Origin: Sphaerosporella brunnea
Lineage: Eukaryota > Ascomycota > Pezizomycetes > Pezizales > Pyronemataceae
Direction of reading: 5' to 3'
Length of the DNA stretch: 42,466 nt
NCBI GenBank assembly: GCA_008704415.1
Contig: VXIS01000383.1
Coordinates: forward strand, 1 to 42,466
Position numbers and translations under genes: made by a program. This document shows positions 19,870 through 32,822 of the stretch, in pieces. The notes beneath the pieces were generated by a model. It ran no database searches. It was not told where the DNA came from and saw only the letters and a program-made list of their open reading frames with translations. Each line of letters starts with the position of its first letter. The stretch's first letter is position 1.

Positions 19870-22800
19870 ATGCCGTCCGACGATGAGCGGACGGTTCACC
19901 GTATTGGTCGCAAGTTCTCTCGCAAGAGACATAGTTCCGGCGCGGGTGGCGGCGTAACTCAAAGCATGCTTCTTCCAACGCGACCAAATCTTTCCGACAC
20001 CGAAGACCAAGCAGACGTCTGCGCGCCCGCGCCTGGGAAAAATGTCCCCTTCAACATGAACCAGAGCTTCTTCCAGATGCTCACAGGCGCCGCATCGAAC
20101 ATGGGGATGAGCTCGCGATTCGACGACTCAGGAGAAGACTCGGATGATGACGACACCGAACCTGGCGGTGTTTCCGTGACAGGTATTACTGGGGAGAAGG
20201 GAAAGTCAAAAGCTACAGATCGCAAGTCCTGGGTACCAGCGTTTTCGAGGTTACATTCCATCGAGGAATCAGATCACGTCGACGAAAGCACAGAGGATGC
20301 TGCATCTGAAATGGCGTCGTCGAAGCTTGGGCCTGCCCCGTTCATGAGCCAGCTGTTGGAAGCTCAGGCGCAGATGAACACCACAAATCTCGGCCTGTCG
20401 GCTCAGCAGACCGAGGACGATATGTTTAGTAAACAGGATCGAGACCACAATGGCGCGTCGTCCTCGGAGCTTGCAAAGAAGCTGAAGGAAATTTTTGATC
20501 TCCCACAGACTGAGCAGGTTGTCTCGGGTGAGTTGAACAATAGGCATTATCTAAGACTATGCTCACACCAGATGCAGAATATCCATGCTGGTTGCTGAAA
20601 AGCGTATTGCTTCAAGGCTACATGTATATCACCACTCACCATATCTGCTTTTACGCCTACTTGCCCAAGAAAACTGTAAATTCGCCCCCCCCCCAAAAAA
20701 AAAAAAAAAAAAAAAAAAAAACCACCTGTAATTTGGCAATACTAAGACTTGCTACAGAACGTAGCCTCGAAGTCTGGTTATCTTTCGAAACGCGGAAGGT
20801 CCACCATTAAGTTCACGCGGTATTGGTTTGTCTTGAAGGGTGACGTCTTGACCTATTTCGCCGATCCGGCGGAGCATTACTTTCCCACAGGTCATATTGA
20901 TCTCCGTTATGGGATCCAGGCAAGCCTTGTCGAAGGTGGAGATCCGTTGGCCTTCACCGTCCAAACCGACCAGCGGAAGTACTATTTCAGAGCAGATTCC
21001 GCACCCAGTGCCAAGGAGTGGGTTAAGTCTCTGCAGAAGGTGATCTTCCGGACGCACAATGAAGGAGACAGCGTGAAGATATCGATACCTGTAGCCAACG
21101 TCATGGGCGTTGAGGAAAGCCCGGTGCTGGACTTCGCAGACACCATCAAGCTAAATGTCGTTGACAATGATGACACTTATGCTATGGATGAAGTAAGACT
21201 CCTTCAGCGGCAATCGTCTTCGTCTGCGGTTACTCACGCATTGTAGTATTTCTTTTCGTTTTTCAGTTTTGGAAACGATGCCCTGAAGGTTCTCCAGCAA
21301 GTTGTAGAGGGCTCTGTGGCATCGAAAATACCTGGCTGTCCTTCGGTGGCATCTTCAGTCGAAACGACATCTGCCCTTCGAGAAAGTGTTCGCGCCACTT
21401 TATCCCCCATGTCTCCACCTGGGAGTGTTAGGGGCAGTCCCAGAGCAAGTGGGGAGTATTCTAGAGCGACATTTGAACTGGGGCGGCGCAGTGGGGACTT
21501 GACACGAGAAAATTTGAAGCTTCACAGCTCAAAAACAACTCCTCAGCGGCATGGCGAGGACTATCGGCGCACACACCATTCTCACCAGAGGATGCTTTCT
21601 GGGGATTCTTTGCCCACCGATATTTCCTTTGGCGAATCATCGGATGTTGGCCGAATGTTCTCTGACGACGAGGACAACCAATCTGGTAGCAGTATTCTTC
21701 GTCGTAGTGATGTCTTCCGTTCTCCGACCATGAAGAAGCCCCAGGATAAGTCTGCCTCAGATCAGGAGGGGTTGCATGGGAGAAGCTCGTCTCCCGGTGC
21801 GACCATCCGGATCCAGCCACCATCCAGAAAGCACACCCATGACAATCGGCATGCAACATCGCCCGGAGGTTCGGATTCGGAACTCGCTGGAGACTCTGCG
21901 AGCAGAAATTCTGCCAAAACGGGTGGTTATTCACTTCAGCGTGCTGCTGGTTGGGCCGATTGGATGAAGCGCAGGTCCAAGAAGTTGGGCACTCTTGTTG
22001 CTTCTCAACCCATGGGATATCTAGAAAAGGTATCTGATATGTGGACTGGCGGCAAGCGACACTTCAAAGAGCCGATGGGAATGATGCCTGACGAGAAGGT
22101 GGCCGATGGTAGCGAGGACGAAGACGAGGATGCGGATGCGTTGGAACATGGGGAACGATTCAGAACTAGATTCGCCTTGCCTGAAACCGAGAGATTGACA
22201 GCCGTTTACTTTGGATACCTTCATCGGGTCTTGCCATTGTATGGCAAGATCTATCTCAGTAACCGCAGCTTCTGTTTTCGCAGCATGGTTCCTGGGACCA
22301 AGACTAAGATGATACTTCCCCTCAAGGATATCGAGAACGTCGATAAGGAAAAGGGGTTTCGGTTTGGCTATTCAGGACTCGTCATTGTCATCCGTGGCCA
22401 TGAGGAGATCTTCTTCGAATTTGGCCAAGCAGATACGAGAGATGATTGCTGCATAACCTTGATGCACAACATCGAAGATGTGAGGCAACTTGCAGAGAGT
22501 GGCTTCTTAACCCAAGAGGAGAGGCAGGGAGCGGAGGCTGCCATGAAAGAGCATCAGGTGCTTCAAGATGCTCGGAAGGAGGACGGAGCAGGCCACGATA
22601 TTCAACTTCCCACAAACTGCGAGGAAAGCGGGATCTCTGAAGCCCCTCCAATCGTCTTCGATGATCCGCACGGCTCCATACTCAATTTCAAACCAACTGA
22701 GCCGATGACCATTACTTGTCTCACTATCGGTAGTCGTGGAGACGTGCAACCGTACATCGCCCTTTGTCTGGGCTTGATGAAGGACGGGCACAAGACCAGA

Positions 22801-24189
22801 ATTGCCACTCACGCCGAGTTCAAAGACTGGGTTGAAAGTTATGGTATCGAATTCAGACCAGTCGCGGGAGACCCTGCTGAACTCATGCAGCTCTGCGTGG
22901 AGTACGGCATGTTCACAGTAGAGTTCCTCAAACAGACCACTTCAAGGGTAAATAGTGATCCCCTTGATTAGACGGGCTTGTGCTCATGCTGATTATTATA
23001 GATGCGCGGCTGGCTGGATGGTCTTCTGGACTCTGCCTGGTACGCTTGTCAGGGCTCAGATCTTCTCATCGAAAGTCCCAGCGCCATGGCGGGTGTGCAT
23101 ATTGCAGAAGCACTTGAAATTCCGTATTTCCGCGCATTCACGATGCCATGGACCAGAACGCGGGCTTATCCACACGCCTTTGCTGTACCAGAACACAAGA
23201 TGGGTGGTGCCTACAACTATTTCACATACATTATCATCGACAATGTCTTCTGGAAAGCAACGGCTGGTCAAGTAAACAAGTGGAGAAAAAAGCGGCTTGG
23301 TTTGCCTAGCACAAACTTGGATAAACTCCAGATTAACAAGATTCCATTCCTGTACAACTTTAGCCCGTCGGTGGTTATTCCTCCTTTGGACTACAGTGAC
23401 TGGATCCGCGTCACTGGATATTGGTTCCTTGAATCGAAATCCGACTGGACGCCTCCCAGCGATCTGACCGCTTTCATCAAGAAGGCACGCGATGATGGCA
23501 AGAAGCTTGTCTATGTCGGCTTTGGATCCGTCACCGTGGCTGATCCGGAAGCAATGACAAGAACTGTAGTGGGGTCTGTGCTCAAAGCCGATGTGCGATG
23601 CATTCTGTCAAAGGGATGGTCGGATAGGTTGAGCAAGGGAGGGCCGGCAGATGCGGAAGTTCCCATACCTCCAGAGATTCATCAGATCGAGTCCTGCCCC
23701 CATGACTGGCTGTTCAGACAGGTTGATGCAGCATGTCATCACGGAGGCGCTGGAACGACTGGAGCGAGCTTGAGGGCTGGTATCCCCACCATTATTAAGC
23801 CCTTCTTTGGTGACCAATTCTTCTTTGGTAGCCGTGTGGAGGACTTGGGTGTTGGTGTTTGCATCAAGAAGCTCAACACAAGTGTCTTTTCCAAGGCGTT
23901 GTGGGAGGCTACTCACAATGAAAAGATGATTGTGAAGGCTGAAGTGCTTGGAGAGCAGATCAGAAGCGTAAGTTCCCTCTCTTATGCTGGGCCTGGTTGT
24001 GCTAACAGGTGTATGCAGCAAAACGGAGTTGAAACTGCCATCCAAGCCATATACCGGGACCTTGAGTATGCCCGTTCTTTAATCAAGAAATCGCCAGCCG
24101 GTGACGTCCCTGAAGATTCGGAAGAATCGTGGACGTTTGTGGGAGACGAAAGCGATGTGGAGCACACCAAAAAAATTGCTACTCAGTAA
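19870..24189 (+). CDS. atg26: UDP-glucose:sterol 3-beta-glucosyltransferase Atg26
   Basis: Six exons encode about 1344 residues: 19870-20527, 20572-20675, 20758-21192, 21247-22947, 23002-23967 and 24019-24189. The enzyme transfers glucose from UDP-glucose to ergosterol at membranes; in some fungi it is needed for pexophagy. Domains: a split GRAM segment (about 205-255, [17 protein letters not shown]), a PH domain (about 258-355, [19 protein letters not shown]), a Ser-rich linker, a second GRAM domain (about 700-800, [16 protein letters not shown]), and the glycosyltransferase domain from about 886 ([19 protein letters not shown]). Within the last are the [19 protein letters not shown] block and the nucleotide-sugar loop [19 protein letters not shown]. 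The length is normal for the fungal family. Intron 2 (20676-20757) contains a C10-A27 tract. The last intron (51 nt) has no in-frame stop. Confidence 0.97.
20685..20721 (+). repeat. C10-A27 tract within an atg26 intron
   Basis: Ten C followed by 27 A make up nearly half of the 82-nt second intron. Confidence 0.9.
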
Positions 24190-25596
24190 TATCCCATCGA
24201 TATCACCTTCAGAATTGCTGTCGCCATGGTGCGAAATCCACTTTTTTCTTACGACATTCGGGTTTGCGAGTTTTCGATTCAATTCACGTCGAGTGGTTGG
24301 TGTTGGAGTTTAGAGGTTGAATATTGGGTGATGGGGTGTATGCTACATTAATGGGAGGGATCGCGATCACGATACACATACGTTCTCATTGTACTCTTTT
24401 TCTTTTTTTCTTTCTTTCCTTCTTTTTAATGCGGTGATGGTATTTCTTCTTGCTTGCGAGATTGCTTTTTCTGTGGCAGGCAGGATTTGGATTTGTACCC
24501 TTTCGATTTTTTGGTTGTTTTCTGCTTTATACTGGATATATTATCGGGGAGTTGTTTCTTTTTGCTCTGGAGGTCTACATCATAATAGACATATCATTTG
24601 CTGCAGTTCTCACTTCAACTGTTCTGTCTGCACACAGGCATAGAACCAGAAAATGCAAGTGGCTGAAACCTACTCGAAGGAACTCATTGGCGTTTAAATC
24701 GCCAGATCGAGAAAGTCTCGCGAGATCTCGCCCATCCGGACAGGCGGCACGCGCTGCACACCCGGTGATCACTGATGCAAGTCATGTGAGCACAGTAAGA
24801 GCCCAGCTGTGAAGGCTCAGCCGAACTCAAATGACAACTTGAGCGTCAACACGTTCCATAAATTCTCGCCATGATGCTCTAATCGTTCCACACATGATGA
24901 GTTAAAAGCGATTGATATTAATGGTTGGCATTAGAGGCGCTTCAGCGAATACTCTAGAGTAGATAGAACTCGAAGCGCGTCATAGCGTTTGGGCAAGTAT
25001 TTAAGGCGACGCTATTTCCCGAGCTCGACATTCCAAAGGCGAAGAAGTTTTTGTTGCTATGCAATTGTAGACATTTCCCATCATATTTTTCAATTTCGTT
25101 CTCGTCCCGTTGTTCGATATCATAGACAACTAGATCTTACGGAGCGTTGATCATGCTTTCCACTTGAACGGCCTATTCTACAATTCAGAAGGGCATCGAA
25201 GTCCGACCTTTATGCTACCACGACATCCGCCGAACGACCAACTACTCAGAGTAAACCTGCACATACAAAAAAAATAAAAACCTTGCCCTTTGTTCGTGCC
25301 TTCCAACACACCTGCCGGATCTGCGTTTGCCTACAACCACCAACACAGCACCTGATCCTCCGTGCTACCGATCGCCGTTGTCGTCGTCGTCGTTGCGGTC
25401 GTGGTCGTCGCGTTCGTCAATCCACCGCGACACCTCCGTCGGGATCCTACATTGCAACACGACTGAGGCTCTCAACGTCATCCATCAGCACCAGCAAGAA
25501 GCAGGCGCGCGCGCAAACGGAGCCTCCGAAACCGTTCGCCATCATCTTCGTTCACCGTCGTCGTCGCGGTGGAGAGAAAGAAGAAGAAGGCCAACG
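24190..25596. other. Intergenic region between atg26 and fcp1
   Basis: About 1.4 kb. The first 450 bp are T-rich, as in a 3' UTR. From about 25300 on, a frame is open into fcp1 (ATG at 25327), but its content (Pro/Ser/Arg-rich) does not look conserved and is more likely leader. No other gene is supported. Confidence 0.5.
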
Positions 25597-28296
25597 ATGA
25601 TCATCAAATTCCCCAGCTCGGTGCGCTTCCCGGTCACCATCACCGAGCTTCTCAAGCAGCCAAACGACGATGTGAAGCGCATGGATGCCCTTCTGCTCTA
25701 CACCTACAAGACCACCGTCACCGAATACCCCGAATACGGCGTCGAGAAGCAGGTAGAGAAGGTGCTGTCCTCGCAGTTCGATGCGCCCATATCCGGGAAG
25801 ATTGCTCAATGGTTGGTGAAGGAGGGTACCGTAGTGAAAGATAATAGGTTCGTGCGGTCCCTGATAGAAGGGACGGCAGGGGACTGACTGGGTTTGCGGA
25901 ATAGTGTGCCCATTATCGAAATTGAAGAGCCTTGCACGCATGAGGTCCAGTTTGCTGGCTTGTGCACGGTGTGCGGAGAGGATATGACCCTGTGAGTGCC
26001 CCGATGTTTGGGCAATTGCACACCTCGATTGCTGATCAATGTATTGTCAACTTGAGTAGAACGGACTACAATTCTTACTTCTCCAATAGTGATCGTGCCA
26101 CAATACAGCTGGCACACGACAACACAGGTTTGAAAGTTAGCGAAGATGTAATAAACCCTTTGGTGGTTGGCAGCGAGCGTTGTTTGTCTAACACATCCGC
26201 CAGGAAGCGCGTAAACTAGAGAACGATGCGAAACGCCGGCTACTCAGGGAACGGAAACTGTCGCTCGTGGTGGATCTCGATCAGACTATCATTCATGCCA
26301 CAGTGGACCCAACTGTGGGCGAGTGGAAGGACGATCCGTTTTGCGTCAATCACGAGTCCGTTAAGGATGTGGCGGCGTTCAAGCTCGACGAGGATGTGAG
26401 CGGCGGACGAGGGACATGGTACTACGTGAAGATGAGGCCAGGACTGAAAGAGTTCCTGCAGCACATCTCTAAGCTGTTTGAACTCCACATCTATACCATG
26501 GGAACCCGCGCTTATGCCCTCTCGGTCAAGAAGATTGTGGATCCAGACGGCAGTCTTTTCGGAGAGCGTGTGTTGAGTAGAGATGAGAGCGGAAGCATGA
26601 CGCAAAAGAGCCTGCACCGACTGTTCCCTGTTGACACGAAGATGGTCGTGATTATCGATGACAGAGGAGATGTGTGGAAGTGGAATGACAACCTGGTCAA
26701 AGTCCGCCCATACGATTTTTTCGTCGGCATCGGAGACATCAATTCCATGTTTTTGCCAAAGAAGCAGGAATTCCCCGCCGCTGTTCCGGCTGCCATCGCC
26801 AAGACCCCTGAGAAGCCGGATGGTATGGCCATAGAAGAGAAGGATGAGGAGGAAGAAGGCCTTGGGGAGGATGCGGCTGACCCTACGAAGGCTGCTGGTT
26901 CGACCAACTTGTCCACGTTGGAACAATTGATCACTATGGGAAGCGGAAGTGACCAGGCGCTCATCACTGATCAGTCGTCACAACTCGACAAAGCTATTGA
27001 AGCGCAGAAAGAAGCGCGGCCATTAGCGAAAAAGCAAGAGCTCCAGGATAGAATCGACGAGGAAGCCGCCGCTGCTGAGGCCGCAGCGACTGAAAATGGC
27101 GTCATCCATAAGGACGTTGCCAGCGATGGCGGCGCTCATAAGCACAGTGTTCTCCAAGACAACGATTGGGAGCTCACCTCTCTGCAGAACCATCTTACCA
27201 GAGTGCATGAGCAATTCTATCAAGAGTACGAGAAAAACTTGACTCGAAAAGATCGCGTGTCGCAGCTGAAAGACAGTAAGAAATTACCTGAACAGGATGG
27301 AGTGGACTTGACTGCCGTTCCGGACGTTGCCACCATAATGCCAACAATGAAGAGAGAAACCTTGAGCGGGGTTGTTCTGGTGTTTTCTGGAGTAATACCG
27401 CAGGGCGCCGATATATTCAGGTAAGCCCCATTCCCGATTGATTGAATAACAGAACGTGGAAGCTGATCACCACCATCAGCTCGGATATAGCAAGATGGGC
27501 CCAAAGTTTCGGCGCAAAAGTGGTTGAAACTGTGTCATCCAAAGTCACTCACCTCATAGCCGCCAGGGTATGTAGCACCTATACGGACATTTCGTGTGTA
27601 CAAAAACTAACATTCGTTCTCCAGAGTCGCACTGCGAAAGTCCGTACAGCCGCCCGCTACCCCAACATCAAGATAGTCAGTCCCGCCTGGCTATACGACT
27701 CAATATCTCATTGGCGGCACGAGCTTGAGGAGCCTTACCTGATCGCGATCCACCCGGAGGACCGGAACCCTAAAATCAACGGCTTCGACGGTGGCGGGCC
27801 CTTACTCTCTAGCGAAGATGAGGACTCGGACGAAGTGGAGGAGGAGGAAGAAGACTTCAACACGGCGGAGCTTGTGGACACCAGCAACGTGCCCTGGAAC
27901 GACGTCCATGAGGAGTTTGCAGAGTATTTCGGCGACGAAGACTTTGAGGAATCCGACACGGAGAGCATGCGCTCCGAACGCACCGAGGTCGTGGAGATCG
28001 GCAAAAGAAAGCGGGAGCCGGGCGAGAACGCCCCCGCAGATCTTGAGGGTGACACAACCATGGACGAGTCCTCCCCGATCTCGTCCACCACCGTTCCCAG
28101 CGACACTGGCTCCCGCCTGGCGAAACGCCAGCGCATCGCCAGGGAACGCGCTGCTGCCGGTAGCGGGCTGAGGGACGTGGAAATTTCTATCCACGAGGAG
28201 GACGACGTGGAAAGCGGCAGCGACTCGCTCGCGGACGAATTGGAGCGCGAACTACTCGGGCTTGACGAGGAGGAAGTTGAGGGTGGCGGAGGATAG
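25597..28296 (+). CDS. fcp1: RNA polymerase II C-terminal-domain phosphatase FCP1
   Basis: Six exons encode about 809 residues: 25597-25847, 25905-25991, 26060-26147, 26204-27420, 27453-27567 and 27625-28296. FCP1 removes phosphates from Ser2/Ser5 of the Pol II CTD so the polymerase can be recycled. The N terminus is the usual FCP1 fold (MIIKFPSSVRFPVTITELL, EIEEPCTHEVQFAGLC with a CxxC). The catalytic DxDxT motif is DLDQT (about residue 166, in LSLVVDLDQTIIHATVD), with the HAD partner motif VVIIDDRGDVWKW further on. A BRCT domain (about 535-640) is interrupted by two introns, and an acidic C terminus follows. Intron 4 is only 32 nt (27421-27452). The 57-nt intron 27568-27624 has no in-frame stop. 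The start follows the conserved family N terminus. Confidence 0.96.
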
Positions 28297-28977
28297 ACGC
28301 CAACCACAGAACCAATCAACCGCTGCGAATATACACTTATGTATCATAGCTTTTTTTTTTACCTTTTTTACTTTTTTCGCCATTTTCTCTTTCTTTTTTC
28401 GATACTAGGATTGGAGTTTGTGGCATATCATGCTTTTTTTCTTGTGCTTTTTTCTTGTTTTTGCTTTTTTTGGTGGGGCGGGCGCTGCTGTGAATAGCGG
28501 GACGATATTACATTATCTACCACTTGTGAAAGCCTGCGTTTGCTTTCGTATGGCCATCCAGTCACCCCGAGTGCTCGTCCGTGAATATTCATTCATCATA
28601 CATCACTCGATATATTCTATTGTGATACCTCGGCCTTGAGAAAGAGCTGGATGCTCTGAATAAACTCCGCACATCTTTCAGCCAAAGATGTTATCATATA
28701 ACACACAAAGATTCCAAAGGCCATCAATCACAACGAGGAAAAAGTCCAACATCAAGCACGCATTAGACAATAAACCAAACAACCAATCGCTCCAAGATGA
28801 AAACTAAAGAGAAAAAACCAAACCCAAAACTCCTTCACAGCGAACTACTCGCAATTTTTTTATCTCTCGAAAACGCTTAGAATTTTGCTATAGACATTGC
28901 GCACAAGCCTAACTGGCACCAAACACCATCCTTGAATCCTTGACCTATCCCAGATGTCAAAGTTTGAATGGAGCCGC
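28297..28977. other. Convergent intergenic region
   Basis: About 680 bp between the stops of fcp1 and the GH17 gene. T-rich tracts at 28340-28480 on the fcp1 side and A-rich stretches near 28740-28860 (T-rich on the other strand) fit two 3' UTRs. No gene seen. Confidence 0.5.
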
Positions 28978-30488
28978 TTAAGAAAGCGACAGGTCCTGGA
29001 TACCCCAGTACTATTTCACTGTCAGAGAACCTCTCCTCGTCAGCACAATGGGGTAGGGTCCTACCTTCTCAGCACCAAGGGTAGCGGCGGTATCAGTCTT
29101 CCACAGGTCGTCGAAGGCGGTGAACAGGATGGTGTTCTTGCCCTGAGTCTTGACAATGCCCTCGATGGCAACTTTCTGATTCGCAACACCGGGAACTCCG
29201 AGGCCATTGGTGCCACCCTGGGTGGGCCAGCCAGTCTCTGTTCATGTATTAGCCATGTTCTGTGGTTTGATGCCACTTAAGAAGTGCCTACCGGTAATGA
29301 CAATTTCCTTACTGGTACCACACTTGGCCTGCACAGCCACCTTCATAGCATCTAACCAGGTGCCGGAGTTCTGGGCAAGGACACCACCGTCGAAGTAGGG
29401 GTGAGCATTGGCAGCAACGTAATCCGAAGCCTCAGCAATCTGTGGGTTGGCCATGATGGCAACAAAAGTGTCCACACCGACGACGGGGCCAATGTATCCG
29501 ACGCCCGAGCGAAGGCGCTTACGGCAGTTGTTGATGATGGTTGCATACTGATCAGCAGTCTTCTTTCCAAAATTGACCACCTCGTTACCGATGGCAACAG
29601 TGTGGACAGAGTCCCACTCGCCATTGACAGCCTCGATCAACGTCTCGAGCTCAGAATAGGGGTCGTCCATGTTGTAGATGGCAGCCATCACCTTGGTGCC
29701 GTAGGGCTTTGCCGCAGCGATTACATTCTGGGTCTGGTTGCAGTCGACACCGTACAAACGGATCGGACTGAAGTCTTTGATCTTCTCAATGTCCGCAGCG
29801 ACCTCATCGGCAGTCTTGCAAGACCTATCGGCGTTGTAGGGGCTATACACGATTCCCGGCTTGCTGGCTCCTCCTGCGGGGTACGTACCCGAGACATAAG
29901 TGCCGAGAGAAGCGCTGGACGTAGCTGCGGGTGCAGCGGAGGTTTTTGAGGCGATGGTGGGGACAATCGCGGCCTTTGAGCTGCTGCTCGGAACCACGGC
30001 TTTCGAGGATTGACTGGTGGTCGGAATAGCTGGAGCTTTAGAGCTGGTGGTAGAAACAGCAACTGCTTTGGAAGAGCTGGAGTAGGTGGGCTTGGGTGCT
30101 GGAATGCTGCTGGATTTGGAAGTCGCCGCAATCGTCGTGCTAGGTGTGTACGAAATGGTGGTAGTTGCCTTCGCCTTCGAAGTTGTGGTTACAGCTGCAG
30201 CACATGCAGCTGCGCCAGTGACAGTCACCGTAATGGTTCGCGGGGCCTTGGGATCAATCATGTTGCCGTGCTGGTCCACCCACACAGTTGCAACATCATT
30301 GTAAACGGTAACAATCGCCGGTTCGGGAGCTGGCGCTCTCTTGTGGATGTGGCGTCGTTCTGGCGGGAGTGTCAACAGCTGTAAACAAACGAACACGGCA
30401 AACAGTACGTACTGTGAGGTTGGGCTGTAACAACCGACGACGCTGCTAAGGCAGCGACGACCAAATTGAGCAGTGAGTTTCCAAACAT
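28978..30488 (-). CDS. Secreted GH17 beta-1,3-glucanase (Scw/Bgl2-like cell-wall enzyme)
   Basis: Four exons encode 449 residues: 30488-30413, 30359-29292, 29237-29065 and 29010-28978, with introns of 53-54 nt. Residues 1-22 form a signal peptide (FGNSLLNLVVAALAASSVVTA), followed by a dibasic HKR region that could be a Kex2 site. A Ser/Thr/Ala-rich, probably O-glycosylated linker spans about 80-180. The GH17 domain follows, with the general acid at about E285 (VAIGNEVVN) and the nucleophile at E382 (TGETGWPTQGG), which is created by splicing. The last exon is only 11 codons (YWGIQD). Such enzymes cut or rearrange beta-1,3-glucan in the wall. The signal-peptide exon is inferred from frame and consensus (donor GTACGT, acceptor CCGCCAG). 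No GPI signal is visible. Confidence 0.93.
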
Positions 30489-32173
30489 GTTGTATGTGAT
30501 TTGAAAACTTGTATGACTGGGAGGGGGAGATATGGCGGGGATAGATGGCAGGAGATGACAGGTGCCAAAAGCTTTGCCGGTGTCTAGAGCAAGCGGAGTC
30601 GAGGTCTAACGATGTTTATTGAAGTCTCGAGCGGAAGGGGTGACTTTTCGGACGAGTGCTGCTTTCAAAGCAAAGCGAAGACAGTGAGTAAAAAAGAGGG
30701 AACGTCAACCAGTGCGACTTCAATACAATTGAAGGAGGTTAAGGAAGGGAAGTGTGAATGGCAAGCCAGACAGCAAGAATGAATGAATGTGGGAAAGCAG
30801 CAAGCAGCAAGCAGCCAGCAGCAAGCTCGTAGACAACACGGTTAAAGAGCAAAGCAGCAAGAAGAAGACGGAGGAGGAGGGAAAGTGGGAGAGGGAAGGC
30901 GGGGATCAAATAGAAGCCTGAAGCTACCTAGGTTGGGGGGTGGGGTGGGTCGGGCGGCAGGCAAAGCGCATGGAAGGACTGATATTATATTAACCAGGTT
31001 TTAAGGTGCATGGGATGGGACAACAGGACAGGCAACAATGAATCGATATCCAGAGCTCGCCGCCACCGCACAGCTGAGAAGCGGTTCAGAGCCAGAGCGG
31101 GCGTCTAGAAAGGCGATGAAGAATATGCATAAGTGCTTGTGCAGACAAGCTCAAGCATTTATGCATGTCGTCCACATCATACAAATGCTGCATACCCAAG
31201 CAGCATGTATCACTCTGCCGCCTACGACAGCCATGGCCAGTAGAGTTCAGCGCAGACACGCCTTGTGGGTGCCGCTTTGAACATCGCAGATATGGCATGG
31301 AGTTCCAGAGTTGCACTGAAAACCGGACGCCCCTGCCCTGCCGTCGCCCTGCGTGGTTCCTGCATAAGCGTCGTCGCCATCTGCCGCCAATGGGAACGGC
31401 GGGAAGGGAAGGGAAAAACGCACGAACGAACGGGCGAACGAAAGCGAGCGACGCCCAGGCCAGAAGCTGGTGTTTTTGCTTCTTTTGGCGCAGCGTTAGC
31501 AGCCCGTGAGATGCGGATCTCGAAGCGGCCGATTTGAACCGACGTTCTCGACTCCACGCAAACTTTTCCACGTGTGCAAGCAAGCAAGCAAGCAAGCAAA
31601 CTCAAGGGAAATATCCGCAAGCTGTCCCAAGCGCGACTCTGCCTAATGATGGCCCTATTCTCATGCTTAACAACAACAAGACAAGACCCCTTTCGTAACA
31701 CCGTACGCCATGCGATAAATATCTCTGCCACGATCTGCCCGTGTCCTGCCATGCCTCAGCTATCCTGAACTGACTGACCAGACCCCGAGATCGTGCGACA
31801 GAGACAACCAGGTGAAACGAGACGAGCAGGCACTTCCTGGCAGCTTTGCAATATGTGGTCAGGCCAAGCTCCGCATCATGGGCAACCATTGGCCAGGGTA
31901 CGGAAATCGACTTCATTTCGACGTTTCGACGTTTCCTTCAAACGGGCCCCGAAACATCCCGCCTCCCCCCCCCCAAACCAAGCCGCCCCGGCTATGTACC
32001 AACAGCATTCTACTACTCTAGGCTCTCTGACCAGGTCAACACTTCTCGTTGATCGTGATGTGCACCTATTTGTGCACACCTTCAACCCCGCCCATTCCTC
32101 GGCGGATGCCCACTGCCCTAGTTATGTCGTTCCTGCAGGTCCCCGATAATGAATGACCAGTTGCGATATTACA
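30489..32173. other. Upstream region of the GH17 gene, no gene supported
   Basis: About 1.7 kb. It holds an AGCAGCA-rich stretch (30790-30860), purine-rich DNA to 30920 and a CAAG tetranucleotide array at 31576-31599. Two overlapping minus-strand frames of 169 and 176 codons (31086-31595, 31222-31752) are Arg/Ser-rich and lack recognisable domains. An ATGCATAAGTGCTTG/CAAGCATTTATGCAT inverted repeat lies at 31125-31165. Confidence 0.5.
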
Positions 32174-32462
32174 TACCGTTGGGGACGCCTTAAACCTGAG
32201 TGAAAAAGACCTCGACTTTGACCCGAGATGGCAACACAACAACGCAATAAATTTAAAAACGAAACGCATAGGGCGATAGAGGGAATGCAAGAGGTCCTTG
32301 CTATGCGCTTCGATTATTTTTCAAGGGCGTGGTTGATTTTCCAACAAATTAAAAGTAAAAATCAATTTTGCCGTGAGGGTCCGCCTTACTTAATGCATTA
32401 ATTACCTTTCTTAGGTAATATTATGTGTGACTAATAGGTGCTAACTTCCCAATCAGGATGTA

Positions 32463-32735
32463 CTCGCGCGGCCGAGTGCCAAGCTCTGGTGGCACTCCGT
32501 CATGAGTTGAAACGGTGATGCTGAATATCCAGCGTTGCCACACAACGCCACACATCAGCCTCCCCCGCCCAGCTACCCCTCCGGGACGTGCTGGATCGCG
32601 TTTTTTGCGACGAATTTGACTACAAGTGGGAGCTTCCAATTTACGATGAATTTTGACGGACGAGTTTTTATTTTCGCGGTTTTTTGTTGTGCGGGCCAAT
32701 CAGAAAATCCAGAGCTTGGCACTCGGCCGCGCCAG
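32463..32735. mobile_element. MITE family 3 (element E) inside X2
   Basis: A 273-bp element, TA at 32461-32462 and 32736-32737. Inverted ends of 27 bp (CTCGCGCGGCCGAGTGCC and its inverse) differ at one position. The inner copy of X has the same sequence uninterrupted, with a single TA at 33261-33262, which provides an empty site. Confidence 0.92.
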
Positions 32736-32796
32736 TATTATGCTACATATGTTACATAACAAACACGCTTAACTCTCACTTTGTTTCAAAAAATCT

Positions 32797-32815
32797 CTCG
32801 CCGCGAAGCGGCGAG
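32797..32815. repeat. Perfect hairpin CTCGCCGC-GAA-GCGGCGAG
   Basis: An eight-base-pair stem and three-base loop, present in X2 here and again in X1 at 33183-33201. It lies close to the TA into which X1 was inserted. Confidence 0.9.
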
Positions 32816-32822
32816 TCATGTA

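Noticed and set aside
25327..25596. N-terminal extension of FCP1 from an upstream in-frame ATG
   Set aside because: The conserved FCP1 N terminus begins at 25597; the upstream part is Ser/Arg-rich and resembles leader.
30010..30384. Plus-strand frame of 124 codons opposite the GH17 gene
   Set aside because: Shadow of the Ser/Thr/Ala-rich linker on the other strand.
31480..31560. tRNA-like boxes (TGGCGCAGCGTTAGCAG and GATTTGAACC)
   Set aside because: The A-box-like and B-box-like motifs are on opposite strands and no cloverleaf closes in either direction.
31086..31752. Overlapping minus-strand frames of 169 and 176 codons
   Set aside because: Low-complexity Arg/Ser composition, no domain, overlapping alternatives; probably chance in GC-rich DNA.
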